Assembly: GCF_000826125.2 (NCBI RefSeq)
Contig: NZ_LN651371.1
Location: 261,762-315,204 of the forward strand
From: Bhargavaea cecembensis
Lineage (GTDB): Bacteria; Bacillota; Bacilli; Bacillales_A; Planococcaceae
Length of the DNA: 53,443 nucleotides
Direction: 5' to 3'
The notes beneath the pieces were generated by a model, which saw only the letters and a program-made list of their open reading frames with translations, was not told the DNA's origin and did no database searches. A program made the translations under genes and the position numbers. Shown one piece after another: positions 15,860 to 24,557 of this stretch. Every line of letters starts with the position of its first letter. The first letter of the stretch is position 1.

Positions 15860-16753
15860 TCAACCGAGCAGGAGCCCGGAGATGAAGAGGAAGCCGAACA
15901 CCCAGTGCTGTTTCGCAGCAGCAGGCATAGCGGCGAGCTCATCATGCCGGGGTGCGCCTTCCCGGAGGAGACGGAGAAGCCGCAGTGACCACGGAATCGC
16001 CAGGAACGTGAACAGGGCGGCAGATGGAAAGACTCCCATCACGGTGAAGACCAAAACCGTCACATAAGCACCCGCGACCAGGACGGCCAGCAGCAGGCGG
16101 GCCCGCCTCCGGCCGATGATGAGCGGCACCGTGCACCGGAACGGCCGGTCCTTCTCCAGATCGCGGATATTGTTTGTCAGGATCATCCCGGTGATGAGAA
16201 ACGCGAACGGCAGAGCCACGGCAAAGATGCTTGGACTGAACGGGACATCCTGGATGCCGTAGGCGAGCAGGGCCACGGTGAATCCGAGGAAGACCGCGGC
16301 CACCGTCTCGCCGAGCCCGACAGACGAAAGCGGACGGCGGCCCGCCGAATAAAACAACGCTGCCAGAATCGAGAACGCGCCCGCCCAGAGCACCCAGCCT
16401 CCGGACTTGATGGCAATCAGGATCCCGAGTGCCATCGCTGCGGCGATCATGCCGCCGGCCAATAAAGGCAGCTGGTTGAAAGCGGCATGGCCGGGTGTTG
16501 CAGGTCCGGCCGTCCACTTCTCTTCGTCCTGCCCTTTCTTGAAATCGAAGTAATCGTTCAGCACGTTGGCCGACATCTGGACGAGCAAAGCCGCCGTGAT
16601 GAACAGCAGGAACAGGCCGGGACGCACGGTCCCCCTCCCGCCCGCCCAGATTGTGCCGGCGATGGCCGGCGTGATCGTTCCGCTCAAAGTCATCGGGCGG
16701 ACGAGCTGAAGCCATGTCCCCCGGTATGTGTATCGGAAGGCATCTGTTCGCAT
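15860..16753 (-). CDS. menA: MenA-type 1,4-dihydroxy-2-naphthoate prenyltransferase
   Basis: A 297-residue UbiA-superfamily membrane prenyltransferase with about eight hydrophobic segments. The first Asp-rich motif is NDYFDFKKGQDE and the second is NNIRDLEKDRPFR with a following LIIGRRRAR, the pattern of MenA, which joins the polyprenyl chain to DHNA in menaquinone synthesis. MenA usually has a Gly-Lys-Thr-Leu sequence after the second motif; here it is CTVPLI, so another UbiA-type role is possible. The ATG at 16753 has an AAGGAGGG site seven bases upstream. It follows the CopD-like gene by 29 bases, and the two are probably one operon. Confidence 0.74.
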   Translation of the reverse strand: MRTDAFRYTYRGTWLQLVRPMTLSGTITPAIAGTIWAGGRGTVRPGLFLLFITAALLVQMSANVLNDYFDFKKGQDEEKWTAGPATPGHAAFNQLPLLAGGMIAAAMALGILIAIKSGGWVLWAGAFSILAALFYSAGRRPLSSVGLGETVAAVFLGFTVALLAYGIQDVPFSPSIFAVALPFAFLITGMILTNNIRDLEKDRPFRCTVPLIIGRRRARLLLAVLVAGAYVTVLVFTVMGVFPSAALFTFLAIPWSLRLLRLLREGAPRHDELAAMPAAAKQHWVFGFLFISGLLLG

Positions 16754-16782
16754 TCCGCATCCCTCCTTCCAAGGTCGGTTGC

Positions 16783-17280
16783 TCAGAACGACAGCATGAC
16801 GGCGAGGAGTGCGATAAACCCGAGAACCTCCACTCCCGAAACAGCCGTCACCCGGCGGAGCGCACGGTTCAGGAACATCGGGTATCCCTGCCCCGCCAAC
16901 CCCCACAGCGTGCCGTCCCGGATCACTTTCATCGAATAGCGGTAGCTGACGAGCGCCCCCCACCCGAGCGTTGCGAGTCCGAGCCCGAATGCCAGGATGA
17001 AATGCTGTCCGTATGACGTATTCCAAAGCGTGCTCCACTCACGGACCGGTCCGAATGCAGTGCCGAGTGCCACGCCGGTGACGATGACCGCCGCCCCGAT
17101 CAGCGACAGCAGCCTGTGGGTCCAGCCCATGAGCGCCTGCAGGAACTGTTGCTGACTGGCAAAGTCCAGCCGCTTCATCGCCGGGAACACGCCCCAGCCG
17201 ACGAACAGGATGCCGCCGACCCACATGATTCCGAACAATATATGAACGCCGAGAACCAGCTGATGGATGTTCCAGCCCAT
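16783..17280 (-). CDS. Four-helix membrane protein (CopD/DUF-like)
   Basis: A 165-residue protein with four hydrophobic helices: VHILFGIMWVGGILFVGWGV, a second near residues 55-75, FILAFGLGLATLGWGALVSY, and a last one VSGVEVLGFIALLAVMLS. The His in the first helix and the WVGG pattern recall the CopD/YdfE group of heme- or copper-linked membrane proteins. The function is not known. The start is uncertain: GTG at 17289 or 17286, or ATG at 17280, which has AAAGG 11 bases upstream and is used here. Its place directly before the MenA-like gene suggests a respiratory or quinone-related context. Confidence 0.6.
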   Translation of the reverse strand: MGWNIHQLVLGVHILFGIMWVGGILFVGWGVFPAMKRLDFASQQQFLQALMGWTHRLLSLIGAAVIVTGVALGTAFGPVREWSTLWNTSYGQHFILAFGLGLATLGWGALVSYRYSMKVIRDGTLWGLAGQGYPMFLNRALRRVTAVSGVEVLGFIALLAVMLSF

Positions 17281-17395
17281 TCCCACCACGACCTTTCCCT
17301 GGTTTTGTCTTTATTGTACCTCCCGGGGGCCGGCCGCCGCCTTGACGGGCGTCAATGATCGGGACCGAAGGGCGGGTGCTTTGACGAAATGGGGA

Positions 17396-17423
17396 TTGAC
17401 TTCTTTGCGGGTCGTGTTATGAT
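17396..17423 (+). promoter_or_regulatory. Sigma-A promoter of the serine operon
   Basis: TTGACT (17396-17401), 16-base spacer, TATGAT (17418-17423), placing transcription start near 17430, just before the T-box leader. Confidence 0.65.
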
Positions 17424-17430
17424 TATTCGA

Positions 17431-17703
17431 AACTTAATCATTCGTTGAACAATTTAGAAGGAGACATGCATGCGGATGCGGGATTTCTAGAGAGCCGGTG
17501 GCAGGTGCGAACCGGCAGTCCCGGCCGTGTGTTCCGCTCCGGATATTGGCGGGCTGAACATCCGAGTAGGCCCGTCCGGACATGCCCGTTATGCATGTGA
17601 ATGAAGGCTGCCGGCCGGAGAACCGGCAGCGAATGAGGGTGGCACCGCGAGGCTTTCAAGCCATTCGCCCCTTGCAGGAATGCAGGGAGACGAATGGCTT
17701 TTT
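17431..17703 (+). promoter_or_regulatory. T-box leader, serine type
   Basis: The conserved T-box AGGGTGGCACCGCGAG lies at 17636-17651. Its TGGC bulge can pair with the GCCA acceptor end of tRNA-Ser, whose discriminator base is G. A TCC triplet (serine) at 17561-17563 directly precedes GAGTAGG and is the likely specifier. The terminator uses AAGCCATTCG (17658-17667) and CGAATGGCTT (17691-17700) followed by T. Uncharged tRNA-Ser should favour antitermination and serine biosynthesis gene expression. Confidence 0.88.
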
Positions 17704-17733
17704 ATATTTCCCAATAAAAAGGAGGACTTTGAC

Positions 17734-18897
17734 ATGCTGCAAGACCAACAGTATTTGAGGATTCCGGGACCGACGCCGATCCCCCCGAGCGTGGAGCGGG
17801 CGATGGCGAAGCCGATGGTGGGACACCGGGCGAGCGTGACGGATGATCTGCTGAAAAAAATCCAGCCGGGGCTCCGGAAGGTGTTCGGGACGGATCAGGA
17901 CGTGCTGATCGTCGCGGGGAGCGGGACGGCCGGGCTGGAAGCGGCCGCCGTCAACACGGTCCGGCGGGGCGAAGAAGCCATCGTCATCGTGTCCGGTTCC
18001 TTCGGCGCCCGGTTCGAGAAGATCTGTCTTGCGCACGGCATCATCGTCCACCGGTATGAAACGGAGTGGGGCGAGGCGTTTGAACCGGAAGTGGTGCGCG
18101 GAATGCTGGAGGAGCACCCCGGCGTCAAGGCGGTATTTTCCACTTATTGCGAAACGTCCACCGGTGTCGTGAACCCGGTCGCCGAACTCGCCCGTGTCGT
18201 GCGCGAAGTGTCCGATGCCCTCATCATCGCGGACGGCGTGTCGATCATCGGCGGCGTCGAGGCGAAAATGGACGAATGGGGCCTGGACGTGCTCGTCACC
18301 GGTTCCCAGAAAGCGATGATGCTGCCGCCGGGCCTCATGTTCGCTGCCGTGAGCGACCGGGCCTGGAACGTGATCGAGGCGAATCCGGACCGGGGATTCT
18401 ACCTCGACCTTGTCCAATACCGGGACAGCATCCGGGAAAACACAACCCCTTTTACGCCGGCCGTCTCCCTCCTTTACGGACTCGACCAGGCACTCACCCT
18501 CCTCGAAGAAGAAGGGATCGCGGAAGTCGCCGCCCGGCATGAACTGATGCGGGACATGATCCGGGCCGCATTCCGGGCACACGGCATCCCGCTCCTCACT
18601 TCAGATGAGGCCGGATCGCCGACCGTTACCGCCGTCCGGCCCGACGACTTCGACGCCGAAGGGTTCCGCAGCCTCATTCACCGGGAATTCGGCCTGGCGG
18701 TTGCAAGCGGCCAAGGCAAGCTCGAAGGCAAGATCTTCCGGGTCGGCCATATGGGCTACTGTTCCCCGGGCGACGTTCTCCAGATGATCGCCCTGTTTGA
18801 ACTGGGGATCGCCCGGGCCGGGAAGCAGATCGAAACCGGCAAGGGAGTCGCCGCCGCACAGCGCGTTTATTTGCAGAAGGGGGAACAGACGAAGTGA
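17734..18897 (+). CDS. Class V aminotransferase, phosphoserine/alanine-glyoxylate type
   Basis: A 387-residue PLP-dependent aminotransferase of fold type I, class V. N-terminal RIPGPTPIPPSVERAM and HRASVTDD bind the substrate, GSGTAGLEAA holds the PLP phosphate, IADGVSIIGG holds the PLP-pyridine Asp, and the Schiff-base Lys is in TGSQKAMMLPPG. The family is close to alanine-glyoxylate and serine-pyruvate transaminases rather than classical SerC. Because it sits behind a serine T-box and overlaps serA by four bases, it most likely performs the phosphoserine (or serine-glyoxylate) step. The ATG at 17734 follows AAGGAGG. Expression should rise when tRNA-Ser is uncharged. Confidence 0.84.
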   Translation: MLQDQQYLRIPGPTPIPPSVERAMAKPMVGHRASVTDDLLKKIQPGLRKVFGTDQDVLIVAGSGTAGLEAAAVNTVRRGEEAIVIVSGSFGARFEKICLAHGIIVHRYETEWGEAFEPEVVRGMLEEHPGVKAVFSTYCETSTGVVNPVAELARVVREVSDALIIADGVSIIGGVEAKMDEWGLDVLVTGSQKAMMLPPGLMFAAVSDRAWNVIEANPDRGFYLDLVQYRDSIRENTTPFTPAVSLLYGLDQALTLLEEEGIAEVAARHELMRDMIRAAFRAHGIPLLTSDEAGSPTVTAVRPDDFDAEGFRSLIHREFGLAVASGQGKLEGKIFRVGHMGYCSPGDVLQMIALFELGIARAGKQIETGKGVAAAQRVYLQKGEQTK

Positions 18898-20513
18898 TTG
18901 CCATCGCCCAAAAGAAACCCGATATGAAGCAGGCCATCCTCCTCATCACCGATCCGCTCAGCGAAGAAGGCATGCGGCCGCTCCGGGAAGCATCCGGTGT
19001 CGAGCTGGACGTACGGACCGGACTCACGACGGCTGAACTTCTTGATGCCGTCAAAACGGCGGATGCGCTGCTCGTCAGAAGCGGCACCCGGGTGACCCGC
19101 CAAGTGATCGAAGCGGCGGAAAACCTGAAAATCATCGGCCGCGCCGGCGTCGGCGTCGACAATATCGACCTGGAGGCGGCGACGGAACGCGGGATCATCG
19201 TCGTGAACGCGCCGGACGGGAACACGAACTCTGCCGCCGAGCACACGGTCGCGATGATGGCGGCGCTCGCCCGCAACATCCCGCAGGCCCGCCAGTCTCT
19301 CCTGGAAGGCCGGTGGGACCGGAAAGCGTTCATCGGCATTGAACTGAAAAACAAGACGCTCGGCGTCGTCGGCCTCGGCAGGATCGGTGCCGAAGTCGCC
19401 CGGCGCGCAAAAGGCCAGCGCATGAACGTCATCGCCTGCGATCCGTTCCTCACCGAAGAGCGGGCGAAGGAAATGGGCATCACGGCCGGGACATTCGACG
19501 AAGTCATCCGGGCCGCTGATTTCATCACCGTCCATACGCCGCTCATGGACGAGACCCGCCATCTGATCAACGCGGAGGCGTTCGCCAAGATGAAGAACGG
19601 CGTCCGCATCGTCAACTGCGCGCGCGGCGGCATCATCAATGAAGATGCACTTTTTAATGCCATCGAGTCCGGAAAAGTCGCCGGAGCGGCGCTTGATGTA
19701 TTCGAGGAAGAACCGTTCACCGGCCACCGGCTGCTCACGCTGCCGCAAGTGATCGCCACTCCGCATCTCGGCGCGAGCACGATCGAGGCACAGGAGAGCG
19801 TGGCGATCGATGTCGGCCGGGATGTCCTCCGCTTCCTGAACGGCGAACCGGTGAAAAACCCGGTGAACCTTCCTTCTGTTTCAAAAGAAGCACTTGCAAA
19901 AATCGAACCGTTCTTCGACCTGGCCGAAAAGCTCGGCGCGTTCCTGTCCAGGCTTTCCGATCAGCCGCTGACCGACGTAAATATCCGGTATTCAGGGGAC
20001 CTCGCCGACTGCGATGTACGTCCCCTCACCCGGAACGCGATGAAGGGACTGCTGAAGCGCAACCTCGGCACCCACGTGAATGATGTCAATGCGAAATTCC
20101 TCGCCGATTCATTCAACATCAGAGTCAGCGAGCACAAGACGACCGAAAGCAAAGGCTTCCAGCAGCTCATCACGGTGGAGGCGAAAATGGGCAGTGACAC
20201 CCACCGCGTCGCCGGCACTCTCCTGAGCGGGTTCGGAGCGCGCATCGTGAAAGTCGATGACTATGCCGTCGACGTCACGCCTTCCGGCCATCTCCTGATC
20301 ATCCGGCACAAAGACCAGCCGGGCGCCATCGGACGCGTCGGCATGCTGCTCGCCGAAGAAAACATCAATATCGCGACGATGCAGGTCGGCCGCTCCACCG
20401 CGGGCGGGGACGCCATCATGATGATCACCGTCGACCATGAAGTGAAGCCGGACGAGATCCGCCGCCTGAAGGGAATCGCGGATATTTACGAAGTCCGTGC
20501 GATTGATTTATAA
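18894..20513 (+). CDS. serA: D-3-phosphoglycerate dehydrogenase SerA
   Basis: A 539-residue enzyme for the first step of serine synthesis from 3-phosphoglycerate. The NAD domain has GVVGLGRIGAEVA, the substrate part has GRAGVGVDNIDLEAA and NAPDGNTNSAAEHT, and the catalytic Arg/Glu/His are in CARGGIINE, DVFEEEP and TPHLGAST. An intervening ASB domain (about residues 325-455) precedes a C-terminal ACT domain (HLLIIRHKDQPGAIGRVG) that should give serine feedback control. The GTG start overlaps the preceding stop codon as GTGA, which suggests coupling; an internal ATG at 18924 has no good ribosome site. It ends the T-box-controlled operon. Confidence 0.94.
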   Translation: MIAIAQKKPDMKQAILLITDPLSEEGMRPLREASGVELDVRTGLTTAELLDAVKTADALLVRSGTRVTRQVIEAAENLKIIGRAGVGVDNIDLEAATERGIIVVNAPDGNTNSAAEHTVAMMAALARNIPQARQSLLEGRWDRKAFIGIELKNKTLGVVGLGRIGAEVARRAKGQRMNVIACDPFLTEERAKEMGITAGTFDEVIRAADFITVHTPLMDETRHLINAEAFAKMKNGVRIVNCARGGIINEDALFNAIESGKVAGAALDVFEEEPFTGHRLLTLPQVIATPHLGASTIEAQESVAIDVGRDVLRFLNGEPVKNPVNLPSVSKEALAKIEPFFDLAEKLGAFLSRLSDQPLTDVNIRYSGDLADCDVRPLTRNAMKGLLKRNLGTHVNDVNAKFLADSFNIRVSEHKTTESKGFQQLITVEAKMGSDTHRVAGTLLSGFGARIVKVDDYAVDVTPSGHLLIIRHKDQPGAIGRVGMLLAEENINIATMQVGRSTAGGDAIMMITVDHEVKPDEIRRLKGIADIYEVRAIDL

Positions 20514-20525
20514 AGACGAAATGGC

Positions 20526-20552
20526 AAAACCGGGCCGCGGCCCGGTTTTTTC
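20526..20552 (+). terminator. Intrinsic terminator after serA
   Basis: AAACCGGGCC/GGCCCGGTTT stem and six T. Confidence 0.9.
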
Positions 20553-20585
20553 GTTTGGGTTGTAAACTTGTATCATTCGAAAGTG

Positions 20586-20716
20586 GACTCGCGTTACTCG
20601 ATCCGGCTCTGCTCACTCAGGTCCAAACTCTCCTCACTCGGGTCCGAACTCTCCTCACTCAGGTCCAAACTCTCCTCACTCGGACCCGAACTCTCCTCAC
20701 TCGTCCGAAAACCGTC
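20586..20716. repeat. 21-bp tandem array, word CTCACTC (array B)
   Basis: Five units of exactly 21 bases start at 20612, 20633, 20654, 20675 and 20696, with decayed copies before them. Each holds CTCACTC, then a variable middle (AGGTCC, GGGTCC or GGACCC), then AAACTCTC or GAACTCTC. It begins about 30 bases after the serA terminator. Two forward frames stay open through it with heptapeptide repeats, but neither has a plausible ribosome site, and the HAD gene lies opposite. Confidence 0.8.
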
Positions 20717-20743
20717 CTCTTCGGGCTTTCGGCACTCCCTCTC

Positions 20744-21532
20744 TTATCGTAGTTGCTCCAGGACTTCATCCAGTTCTCCGAGATGGCTGATTTCAAACGC
20801 CGGCACCACTTCCGGATCCGGGTCCTTTCCTTCCCGGTTGATCCAGACCGAATGGATGCCTGTCCGGTTCGCCCCGAGTATGTCGGTCATGAGGTTGTCG
20901 CCGACCATGAGTGCCTCCTCCCCTTGAGTTCCCGTCTGTTCGAGCACATGCCGGAAAATCGATGCGTCCGGCTTGCCGCGTCCGAATGCGCCGGAGATGA
21001 CGATCAAGTCGAAGTACGGGCTCAGTTCGGGCGTGATGGACAGCTTGAGCTGCTGGAGCGACGGGGCCCCGTTCGTCAGCAGGACGAGGCGGTGATGTTC
21101 CTTGAGCTTCTCAAGGACATCGAACGTCTCCTCGTACACGAATGGTGCCTGCCGGCGCTCCTCGATGAAGCGGCCGGCCAGTTCCCCGCCGAACGCCGGA
21201 TCGTCGATGCCGAGCGTACGGAGTCCGCCCGTCCACGCGTCACGCTGGTAGACAGGAACCAGTTCACGCATCCGCCCAAAGTCCTCACCGGGATCATCAA
21301 ACGTCCCCCACAACCCCTCGAACGGGCTGATGCCGATCATCCGGGTGAATTCGTATGTATCGTAGGATTCATACAAACTCCTCGCCGTTTCCCGGACGGC
21401 GAGCTCCAGTGCAGAGGCATCGGCGCCTGTCCGGTCGGCCGCATACATGCACGTCCGGTCAAATGCGGTCTGGACGCTCTTTTTGTCCCAGATCACTGTA
21501 TCGTCAAGATCGAAAATAATCGTGCGGATCAT
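20744..21532 (-). CDS. HAD-superfamily hydrolase (phosphatase)
   Basis: A 262-residue haloacid dehalogenase-type phosphatase with a helical cap after motif I. Motif I is IIFDLDDTV (nucleophile Asp and acid/base Asp), motif II is VLLTNGA, motif III is the Lys in GRGKPDASIF, and motif IV is MVGDNLMTDI. The layout resembles YjjG/PynA-type nucleotidases and other HAD-IA enzymes; the substrate cannot be fixed. The ATG at 21532 follows a GGGGGG tract by about six bases and directly starts motif I. It is a single gene converging on serA. Confidence 0.88.
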   Translation of the reverse strand: MIRTIIFDLDDTVIWDKKSVQTAFDRTCMYAADRTGADASALELAVRETARSLYESYDTYEFTRMIGISPFEGLWGTFDDPGEDFGRMRELVPVYQRDAWTGGLRTLGIDDPAFGGELAGRFIEERRQAPFVYEETFDVLEKLKEHHRLVLLTNGAPSLQQLKLSITPELSPYFDLIVISGAFGRGKPDASIFRHVLEQTGTQGEEALMVGDNLMTDILGANRTGIHSVWINREGKDPDPEVVPAFEISHLGELDEVLEQLR

Positions 21533-21666
21533 GACCATCCCCCCTTTTGTCCGATTGTACCGCATTTCACCTGAAATAAAAGAGGCGGGCGGGCCTTGCC
21601 CCTCCAAGTATGTTAAGATGGGGGAAAATCAGACAGAAAAAACAAGGGGTGGCCAGCATCAAAAAA

Positions 21667-22428
21667 ATGGATGACTCGACACAAATCAGCCTTCTTAAAG
21701 CCATGCTCGACGGCAGCAGGGTGGCCGCGCTCGTCACGGACCCGTCGCAGGAAGACAATCCGATTGTCTTCGTCAATCATACATTCGAATCGCTCACCGG
21801 CTATCCGCCGGAAGAGGTGATTGGCCGGAATTGCCGTTTCCTCCAGGGGGAGAAGACGAACCGGGAGGATGTCGCCAAAGTCCGCTCTGCGATCGAAAAT
21901 GAAGAATCCATCACGATTACGATCAAAAATTACCGCAAAGACGGCAGCCCGTTCTGGAACCGGCTGCACATCGATCCGATTTACGTGGACGGGCAACTGT
22001 ATTTCATCGGGACCCAGACCGACGTCTCGGTGGAGCGGAGACAGCGGATCGAGATTTCCCAAAAAGAAAAAATCATTGAACAGCTCGCCCTTCCCATCCT
22101 GGCCATCGAGGAAGACGTTGCCGCTGTCGCCCTCACCGGCGTGATGACCGAGGAACGGTTCAGTATGCTGAATATCAAACTGAGCGAGTACGTCCAGGAG
22201 CGTCATACGACACACATCATCCTCGATGTGACGGGTCTTTATTGGGAAGATGACACACCGGCCATCAACTTCCTGCACATCCAGGAGGTGCTCAAGCTGA
22301 TGGGCACCACCCTGTATGTTACCGGCATTTCCCCGGTCATTGCCCGGAAGCTCTCCGATGCACTCGGAAGCAGCGTGACTTTGCATACATTCTCTTCCAT
22401 CAGACAGGCGATGCAGCTCGTCCGCTGA
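21667..22428 (+). CDS. ytvA: Blue-light LOV-STAS photoreceptor, YtvA type
   Basis: A 253-residue protein closely matching B. subtilis YtvA in layout. The LOV (PAS) domain covers about residues 15-120 with the flavin-adduct motif GRNCRFLQG (photoactive Cys56), preceded by DNPIVFVNHTFESLTGY and followed by NYRKDGSPFWNRLHIDP and YFIGTQTDVS. A linker helix leads to a STAS domain (about 140-250). YtvA binds FMN and joins the stressosome to activate sigma-B in blue light. The ATG at 21667 gives the best N-terminal match; an ATG at 21610 lies upstream but has no ribosome site. With the RsbR-like protein at 12282-13130 it suggests a working stressosome in this organism. Confidence 0.9.
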   Translation: MDDSTQISLLKAMLDGSRVAALVTDPSQEDNPIVFVNHTFESLTGYPPEEVIGRNCRFLQGEKTNREDVAKVRSAIENEESITITIKNYRKDGSPFWNRLHIDPIYVDGQLYFIGTQTDVSVERRQRIEISQKEKIIEQLALPILAIEEDVAAVALTGVMTEERFSMLNIKLSEYVQERHTTHIILDVTGLYWEDDTPAINFLHIQEVLKLMGTTLYVTGISPVIARKLSDALGSSVTLHTFSSIRQAMQLVR

Positions 22429-22448
22429 ATGCATCTGCACCGGCAATA

Positions 22449-22490
22449 AAAACCCCGCATGACCGAAGAAAATCGGCGATGCGGGGTTTC
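22449..22490. terminator. Bidirectional terminator between ytvA and the esterase gene
   Basis: AAACCCCGCAT/ATGCGGGGTTT stem with an inner CCGA/TCGG pairing, located between convergent genes. Confidence 0.8.
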
Positions 22491-22506
22491 TGCGTTCACG
22501 GGAAGC

Positions 22507-24555
22507 TTACGTGAAATCTCGCGGGATTTCCGCGTTCCACGTCCGGTCAAACACTTCTTCGTCGCCTTCATAGGCGGTGACCCGGTTCATCAGGTAGTAC
22601 TTGTCGCGGTCCGCAGTCATCGTGCTTTTCGTCACGAGGCTCGTCTGCCAGCTTCCCCGGCCGACATCAAGCGTCCATTCACATTCGACCCGGGCGCTCA
22701 GCGGATCGCCCTCCCGGATCGTCCAGACGTTCCGGTTCGTGCTGCCGTATTCCAGCCCGTTTGAAGGCAGCCGGCGCTTTCCTTCATCGGAAAAGTCGTC
22801 GAGCGTCCACATGCCGGTGACAACATCTTTCTTGATCTCTCGTGTGCGGACGGCTTCCCGGAGCGTCTCCTGCTCAAGCACCGGCGCTGTTTCCGCCGGC
22901 TTGAGTGGACGGAGCTCTCGGTCGATCTCCTTCGGCTCCCTCACCGGCAGCGACAGGCAGGTCTTTTCCGACGGGTAAAGGGTGAGCGTCGCTTCTTCCG
23001 GGCTCGGCCACGCATGCGGCCAGTAGTTCGGGGAGACGGCGAGCTCCAGGCGGTGGCCTTCGGATACATTGTAGCCGATCACATCAAGCTCGACGGAAAC
23101 GGTGACCCGCTCACCCGGCGTGAGGAGTTCCGGAAACTCATGGCTGTTCCGGTGGGTCAGGTTCAGCATTCCCCAAGTGATGCGCGTCGAGGAACCGTCA
23201 GGCGCCACGTCATCCAGACGGACCGCCAGCAGGGCCTGCGGCTTGTCTGAAGACAGTTCAGCCGTGAACACCGGCCGGCCGAAGATGGCGAGCTGCCCAT
23301 CAAGCGGTTCGGAGCGGAACACAGTGGCAAAGCCGTTTTCATTGCGCTGGTCGCCCGCCAGATCCCCGGCCTGGCCGAACGGGCAATAAACGCCGGCATG
23401 ATGCCCGTGCTGCTGGGCGCTCGTGACCCGGATCGAGTCCGTCTTTTCCGGATTTTCACTGAGCTGAGTCCCATTGAGATAAAGCCGGCGCTGCGGCTGT
23501 CTTTCCGGCGGCCACTCATTCTCCGCAACCCACCGGCCCGGCCGGTAGTCGTACTCGGTCTGCGGCGGCACGCTGTCCTGGAGCCAGGCGCGAAGCATCG
23601 GCTCGTCCATGATGCCCGTATCTTCCCCTTTCAGCCACTGATCCCACCAGCGGATGCATTCCTGGAGGAAACCGACCTGGGGACCCGGCACCGCCATTTC
23701 CGGATATTCGTGTGCCCACGGGCCGATCAGGCCTTTTTTCGGCACGTCGAGATGTTCCAGCATGCGGGGGATCGCGTTCGGATAGCCGTCCGCCCATCCG
23801 CCGACCGCGAACACCGGCACTTGGATATCGCTGTAGTCCTCACAGACGGACCCATGTTTCCAGTATTCGTCCCGTCGCTGGTGGCGCACCCATTCTTCGA
23901 CATGAGGCGGCGTTTTCTCCAGCCGCTCCAGCCAGTTTTCGCGCCATGCATCGCCGACGACTTCAGGGTCCGCCGGCCGGGCATTGTAGGCGAGCATCGT
24001 CGAAGCCCACCAGAGCATGTCCGATGCCAGCATCGCACCGCCCTTGTAGTGGACATCATCCGCATAACGGTCGTCGGTCGAGCAGATCGTGATGATCGCC
24101 CCGAGTTCTTCCGGGCGGCGGGCCGCCACCTGCAGGCCGTTGAAGCCGCCCCACGACTTGCCGATCATCCCGACTTTGCCGGTGAACCAAGGCTGCCGGG
24201 CGATCCACTCCAGGACCTCGAGTGCATCGTCCTGCTCCTGCTTCAGGTATTCATCATAGAGGATGCCGCCGGAGTTGCCCGAACCCCGGATGTCCACCCG
24301 GATGCTCGCATACCCGTGCCCCGCAAAGTATGGATGGCGGAGCGAATCGCGCAGAGCGGTAAAATCATCTTTCCGGTAAGGGATATATTCAAGGATCGCC
24401 GGGACCGGATGCTCTTCTGCGTCTTCCGGAAGCCAGATCTTTGCGGAAAGACTCGTGCCGTCCGACATCGGGATCGATATATTGTTCAGCTCTTTTACTT
24501 TTCTCGGAAAGTCGGTGCGAATCGACCGTCCGGTTTCCTTTACGTTAAATACCAT
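22507..24555 (-). CDS. CocE/NonD-family serine hydrolase
   Basis: A 682-residue alpha/beta-hydrolase of the CocE/NonD (X-Pro dipeptidyl peptidase S15-like) family. The N-terminal half has PAILEYIPYRKDDFTALRD, the oxyanion region VDIRGSGNSGG and the nucleophile elbow GKSWGG; the helical cap follows. The C-terminal half (from about residue 380) is the jelly-roll XPP domain with SEGHRLELAVSPNYWP. Family members cleave esters (such as cocaine) or acyl amides. The ATG at 24555 has AAAGGAGGAG upstream, located inside the end of the transporter gene, so the two genes are translationally linked. With the transporter it may take up and hydrolyse one ester substrate (inference). Confidence 0.86.
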   Translation of the reverse strand: MVFNVKETGRSIRTDFPRKVKELNNISIPMSDGTSLSAKIWLPEDAEEHPVPAILEYIPYRKDDFTALRDSLRHPYFAGHGYASIRVDIRGSGNSGGILYDEYLKQEQDDALEVLEWIARQPWFTGKVGMIGKSWGGFNGLQVAARRPEELGAIITICSTDDRYADDVHYKGGAMLASDMLWWASTMLAYNARPADPEVVGDAWRENWLERLEKTPPHVEEWVRHQRRDEYWKHGSVCEDYSDIQVPVFAVGGWADGYPNAIPRMLEHLDVPKKGLIGPWAHEYPEMAVPGPQVGFLQECIRWWDQWLKGEDTGIMDEPMLRAWLQDSVPPQTEYDYRPGRWVAENEWPPERQPQRRLYLNGTQLSENPEKTDSIRVTSAQQHGHHAGVYCPFGQAGDLAGDQRNENGFATVFRSEPLDGQLAIFGRPVFTAELSSDKPQALLAVRLDDVAPDGSSTRITWGMLNLTHRNSHEFPELLTPGERVTVSVELDVIGYNVSEGHRLELAVSPNYWPHAWPSPEEATLTLYPSEKTCLSLPVREPKEIDRELRPLKPAETAPVLEQETLREAVRTREIKKDVVTGMWTLDDFSDEGKRRLPSNGLEYGSTNRNVWTIREGDPLSARVECEWTLDVGRGSWQTSLVTKSTMTADRDKYYLMNRVTAYEGDEEVFDRTWNAEIPRDFT

Positions 24556-24557
24556 GT

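Noticed and set aside
15860-17038. Prenyltransferase with a 95-residue N-terminal extension
   Set aside because: The extra part overlaps the CopD-like gene in another frame; ATG 16753 has a strong ribosome site and begins the family sequence.
20555-20927. Forward open frames through array B encoding Leu/Ser-rich heptads
   Set aside because: They arise from the 21-bp period, lack ribosome sites and run antisense into the HAD gene.
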